Shown: piece by piece, positions 58,933-64,000 of the stretch | Layout of the letters: every line of letters starts with the position of its first letter | How positions within the stretch are numbered: position 1 is the first letter of the stretch | Assembly (NCBI GenBank): GCA_029582155.1 | Contig: CM055900.1 | Span: 40,655,236-40,719,235 of the forward strand | Length of the DNA: 64,000 bases | Reading direction: 5' to 3' | From: Panopea generosa | Taxonomy: Eukaryota > Mollusca > Bivalvia > Adapedonta > Hiatellidae | Made by a program: the position numbers and the translations under genes | Notes under the pieces: generated by a model | Database searches by the model: none | Told to the model about the DNA's origin: nothing | Seen by the model: the letters and a program-made list of their open reading frames with translations, nothing else

Positions 58933-60367
58933 ACTACAGGGCCTACTGGGCCCCTTAGTTTATTTGATTTTCAGAAATTGTGTTGCACTAAACATTCATC
59001 AAAATTTGCCTTGTGTCTTTTTAAGTACATCCCTGATGAGCAGGTACGTGTCAGAGTTATGACTCTTGAATTACAAGATACGGTACACTTTTTTTTGTGT
59101 GTACACAATATTGAAAAAAGTAAACACTACCTTAAATGGTCTTTACCAAGTAATAGTTAGATTTCTAACAGAGAATTGTCAAGTTAAATTTTTGTTAACA
59201 GATATATTTCATTTAATTTTTATTATGGGCGATTATCTATGTAAATATAGGTGGTTTCACATTTTTGAGTTGTACATTGATGTTAACAATACTAAATTTT
59301 TTCCGATTCCACTAGCTTCTGTAGTTTGCATTGCACATATTTCTTTCTGCGCAGGGTAAGTGAATTATGGTCACTGTCACCCTCTTGTTAGGAATTGGTA
59401 TTGTTTTAACTGTTTAATGACAATCAATGATTTTTATATTTGTGTATTTTGTAATAAAAACTAACATTAATTGTTTACATGTTATTTTGTTCTTTTTTTC
59501 CACGTTGACTGATTGATTCTATGCATTATATCTCCACAAATAAAGATATTTTTACAAATATACTCTCTGTTTGTTTGGTTCTTTCTTCTAAAATAGCACG
59601 TTGCTAAGGTATTTTATGGGTCCTTTGGTCACAAAATTGGAAGACTTACTTGTGCTATAAGTCCATATCTGTACTCTGTACTTTTTATTATGTCGATGTT
59701 GTTGGGCATTTAGAAAGTCTTAACTTTACCAGAAAAGTTTGAATTAAGTAAAATATTTATTTTCAGTTCATTTGCCATTCCTGTGCTGCGACATATCGTT
59801 CACCTCAGACAAATTGCATTGGTAGTCTTTCTGTACTTTTGTCAGTCCAGAGCAATAACCTCATAATAGTTTGCTGGATCTGTTGTGATTGTGATGTGGC
59901 ATAGCTTTTCCATGATCCGGCATGCCAAAATAACATTGAAAAGGGATTTCCTAACATTGACAATTCGCCTGTGTTGGACTTAAATCGATTTAATCCTGCT
60001 TAAATTTACAACTGCAATTTATTTTGTGATGTATGAAACGATTTCTGATTTTATTTCAATTTCAATTTCATCAGTTATACAGAATAACACTTGTAGTCCA
60101 TTAAAAAAAAATCATAGCATTGGGTACGGAATGTAATGTTCATGGAAGAGACTATACTTGACCATATTTTATCGGTTGCCAATGTTTCTAATATACTCAA
60201 ACACTAGAGACTTCATTTGAGTATTTATTTCAATGAAATACATATATTTGCTTATTATAAATACCATAATCTTTCAAAGTTATCTTTATTATTATGGGGA
60301 TTCCGTAACAAAACAATTAAAGCATCAAAGTACTTTCGAAAACTGGATTTAGATATTACGGATTTTT
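58933..60367. other. AT-rich stretch, no feature seen
   Basis: Overlapping open frames at 58978-59359 have no recognisable domain or splice context. I treat the stretch as non-coding. Confidence 0.5.
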
Positions 60368-63318
60368 AGCTCACCTAAGCAAAGCTCAATGTGAGCTTTT
60401 CTTATTGCCTGTTTTCTGTCTGTCAACCTTTTCGTGAACTTTTTGTTGTGTGCACTGTAGCACCTCGATTTTTCATTGGATCTTTACTAAACTTATGTAG
60501 TACATGTAGTTATATAACCATAATATCTCGGACAAGTTCTTGAACTGGCCAAATTGGATTATTAATGTCAGAGTTATGGCCCTTGAAATATTAAAAATGC
60601 ACTATAGGACCTTGTGTGCACTCTAGCATCCTAACATCCTCACTAAACTTGCATATCAAATCAAATCAAGTTTATTCACAGTAAATAAAGGCCATCGGCC
60701 CATAATACACAACAATACATTTGAACATGCAATGTCATTTGAAAAAGAGTAGTGTCAGACATATTATAATTGTAGAGGTTCTGCATCAACATTGGTTTCT
60801 GAATTGTTCATTATGTTGTATACATATTTTGTATTCTTTTTAATTCACAATCATCATTAGTGTTCATTAATCGGTAGAAATGATATAAGTTTTTTCCAGA
60901 TGAGTACCATTTTTATAGATAATGTGTGCGAATAGTGTTATATTTAGGACGCTCAAAGAAAACATGATATTCACATTCTACAATAGATATATTCAGATTA
61001 GTTATGCAAAAGAGACATCTTTGTTCTCTTCGAATATTAACGTGTCAGCCAGTTTCAACATGAAGTCTGTAGCCTGAACAACGGAAACGAGCAATAGTAA
61101 TTTTATACATACGCAGCATTTCTATATTTAAATATCTCTCTGGATCAAGTAATGTCATGAAATTTTTATAATGGTAACATCTTCCAGAGTTATTTATATT
61201 TTCATGCCAGTTTTGAGATTTGATATCTACTAATCTTTGCTTAAAAACAGAGATAAAACAATGCATGTCCCCAACATCTTTGGCAATCCAAACATATCCA
61301 AAACCATACATAAATAATAAGTTTTTAACATGGGTGGCCCATGATTTTCGACAAACATCATCTTAGAATTTTAGCATTTTACAACAATTCTTTGGATATC
61401 TAAGGTTAGGCATTTGTAATAGTTTACACCAATATTTTATGCAGTTTGTAAAATATGTAATACATATTGGATGAAGTCCGCACTCACCCAGCACAATCAA
61501 ATTATTTATGCAATTATTAACACCAATATATTTCTTACAAAAAATAGTTTGTACACTCTCAATTGTATCTACATAGCTGTGACCCCATATTTCTGACCCA
61601 TAACAAAGAATAGGCTTGACCATGGAATCGAATAAAACGAATAATTCATTTGTGCGAAAATGTCCATAATGTTGTTGATAGTGAAGAATTGAGAATATTG
61701 ATTTTTGAGCTTGTGCTGCAAGCTTCTGTTGTGTTGCCAACCATGAAGGACGAGGGGTAAAAAGCAGTCCCATATAATTGTATACTGGTGTAACCTTTAT
61801 GTGATTACCACGAAATTGCCATTTCTCACTGTTCCTTAAGTTCCCATCATTTCTAAATACAATAATTTCAGTTTTATGTAAGTTAACTTCCATACCAGTA
61901 TTGTAACAAAATTCATCTACAATATTAAATTGATGTTGAAGTTTGATAACTGTATCTGCGCAATTTGTAACATCGACAGCAAAAAAAAGACAAATCATAT
62001 CTGGAATATCAGTGTTTATGAAAATATTTGAACCACATTTTTCTCTTTAAAGGAGTAGTAGTTATATAACAATAATAACTTAAACTGGCGAATTCGGATT
62101 ATTTATTTCAGAGTTATGGCCCTTGAAACATTAAAAAATGCATTATTTGATCTTGTGTGCTTTCTAGCACCCGCATTTTTCATTTGATCTTCTCTAAACT
62201 TTCATTGTAGTTATATAACTATGATATCTCAGATAAGTTCTTGAACTGGCCAAATCGAATAATTAATGTCTGAATTATGGCCCTTGAAACATTAAAAAAA
62301 ATGCACTATTTGACTTTGTTTGCACTCTTGCACCCGCATTTTTAATTTGACCGTCACTTAAACTGCACAGTAGTTATATAGCCATAATATCTTGGACAAG
62401 TTATTGAACTGGCCAAATAGACTTATTAATGTCTGAGTTATGGCCCTTGAAACATTAAAAAATGCACATTTTGACCTTGTGTGCACTTTATCACATGCAT
62501 TTTTTATTTGATCCTCACTAAACTTGCACTGTAGTTATATAATCATAATATCTCAGACAAGTTATTGAACTGGCCAAATCAGATTATTAATGTCAGAGTT
62601 ATGGCCCTTTAAACATTAAAACATGCAATATTTGACCTTGTGTGCACTCTAGCACCAGCATTTTTCATTTGCTCCTCATCATACTTACACAGCATAACCA
62701 TAATATCTCCAACAAGTTCTTGAACTGGCCAAATTGGAAGATTAATGTCAGGGTTATGGCCCTTCAATTGTCAAAAAGTGCACTATTTGACCTTGTGCGC
62801 ACTCTAGCACCAGCATTTTTCATTTGATTCTCATCAAATTTACACAGTTGTTATATAACCATAATATCATGACCATGTTCTTGAACTGGCCAAAGTGGGT
62901 AATTAATGTCTGGGTTTTGGCCCTTGAATCATCAAAAATTGCATTATTATCTAGCACTTTTCATTTAATCTTTGACACACTTACACAGTTGTTATGTAAC
63001 CATAATATATTGAACGAATTCTTGAACTGGCCAATCGGATAAATATTGTCATTGGCCATTGAATTGTCGAAAATTGTGTGTATTTGGTGTTGTATACACT
63101 ATAGCATTCACAGTTTACGTTTGATCTTCATTAAACTTATACAGTTGTTATGTGATCGTAACTATCTTGGACAAATTCTTGAACTGACCAAATGGATAAA
63201 TAATGTCGGGTGTTATGGTCCTTGAATCGACAAAAATTGTATTATATGAATTTATGTACACTCTAGCACCTGCAAAAATTGCCTTCCTTTGCATTGTCTC
63301 CTCTGCCACAGGTGAGCG
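60368..63318 (+). mobile_element. TIR element with about 160-bp internal repeats, interrupted by a LINE
   Basis: Begins AGCTCACCTAAGC and ends CAGGTGAGCG (inverted). Units repeat GTTATATAACCATAATATCT, CAAGTTCTTGAACTGGCC, TTATGGCCCTTGAAACATTA and TTGACCTTGTGTGCACTCTA, at a spacing of about 160 bases (TTATGG at about 62113, 62275, 62437, 62599, 62754, 62914). One to two units precede and about eight follow a LINE insertion (60645-62045). Confidence 0.8.
60645..62045 (-). mobile_element. LINE fragment: reverse-transcriptase C-terminal region
   Basis: A 211-aa minus-strand frame (61998-61363) has FNIVDEFCYNTGMEVNLHKT, VYNYMGLLFTPRPSW and LFDSMVKPILCYGSEIWG, the post-YADD region of non-LTR reverse transcriptases. 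A second frame (61311-61045) carries ITIARFRCSGYRLHVETG, the C-terminal region, followed by Cys-rich remnants. Its 3' end (left) has TGATTTGATTTGAT-type sequence. It is 5' truncated. The protein differs from the LINE at 29100, so it is a separate family. Confidence 0.85.
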
Positions 63319-64000
63319 TTTTAGGGTCATTCTGGCCCTTTTGTTAACAACAAAGTTGCTATGAAGGGATAAAATGAAAATAATCATATCGTACGCGATG
63401 AACTCCATACCAACCTTAACAAACATATTTAAATGTTCTGGCAACGCAACACATACAAAACGAGTGTTTGCTTGATATTTTTTTTCCGTTAAAACGTAAG
63501 CTAGAAATAATACCGGTAAATGGTTCAAGTGTGTATTAATGCCATTTCTAATGTAATTCAATGCTTTTTTAAAAAAATGTGTTTCCATTTGAATATTATT
63601 AAACAATAAATAAATATATATACTGGCATTTAAAGGGAGTAAATCAAAATTGTTCAAAATTTTGAAATTGGCTAAAATCATTGGCCCTATCTTACTATAA
63701 CTTTTGGATAGCTATATATAGTAAATAATGGAAAGGTAGGACACTTCAAAATGACCATATCTGGTTTGAAGAACATATAGGTGTGAAGCAAGAAAACTTA
63801 AATTAAATCCGTGGACAAAATCATAATAAACCTATTGACTAATGTTGATCTCTTTGAAAATAGTAATTAGCAAGAAATATGCATTTTCCCGCGAAATCCA
63901 AGTTTCTACATTTACGAAGGCTGTGCACATCCGGTACTGACACGGACTGATGTCGTCATTGCATGATTAGCAGAAATTTAAACCTTACATTTTGAAGGTT
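63319..64000. other. right edge, no supported gene
   Basis: A minus frame at 63681-63148 (177 aa) runs across the end of the TIR element and has no recognisable motif; I do not call it. The last 100 bases are less AT-rich (CATCCGGTACTGACACGGAC), which might be promoter sequence of a gene beyond the window. Confidence 0.4.

Noticed and set aside
63148-63681. 177-aa open frame, minus strand
   Set aside because: It crosses the end of the 60368-63318 repeat element, is low in complexity and has no motif or splice context.

Overview
The window is AT-rich, intron-rich animal DNA. The dispersed repeats (tRNA-headed SINEs, short-TIR elements with internal tandem units, AGGTCAAGGTCA-bearing repeats, decayed LINEs) look molluscan. 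A bivalve is my best guess, but no species can be named. I see no bacterial, viral, rRNA, tRNA or CRISPR feature.

Two host genes share a head-to-head promoter near 17 kb. On the minus strand, par-6 (cell-polarity scaffold PAR6) has three coding exons: 16965-16903, 11193-10971 and 6734-5881. It encodes 379 aa with PB1, semi-CRIB, PDZ and a C-terminal PDZ-ligand tail. On the plus strand, 374 bp from the par-6 start codon, begins a gene I assemble from 12 coding exons (17339-54487; 6192 nt, 2063 aa). I identify it as ACD/TPP1, the shelterin protein that links POT1 to TIN2 and recruits telomerase. It has an OB fold (exons 1-5) and a POT1-binding-like helix (exon 6). It also has an extraordinary 4.9-kb exon (46390-51316) coding a lysine/serine/asparagine-rich, probably disordered extension. 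A CRE (TGACGTCA, 17077-17084) and an 18-codon upstream ORF lie in the shared promoter.

The 14.9-kb first intron of acd contains the most unusual feature: an 8.5-kb DNA transposon at 17642-26109. It has long terminal inverted repeats built from a CACCGGAAAA minisatellite and a perfect 9-bp target-site duplication (ATTGCACTG at 17633-17641 and 26110-26118). Inside, on the acd strand, are an intact two-exon SGNH hydrolase, a PHD-finger exon, an OTU-type cysteine protease region and the beginning of a MULE-like transposase that stops just after its first predicted catalytic Asp. It is a decayed Mutator-like element carrying an esterase, a chromatin reader and a deubiquitinase-like protease.

Other layout: 1-5880 is the 3' side of par-6, with a hairpin-forming tandem array (1652-1878), one SINE and a weak exon candidate. 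The par-6 introns carry a SINE, a LINE fragment and a MITE. Intron 1 of acd downstream of the MULE carries a LINE fragment split by a SINE, and a MITE. Later acd introns carry TIR elements and SINEs. After acd come a 36-copy 62-bp minisatellite (56035-58270), a TIR element (58395-58932), and a third TIR element with about 160-bp internal repeats (60368-63318) interrupted by a minus-strand LINE. The last 0.7 kb shows no supported gene.
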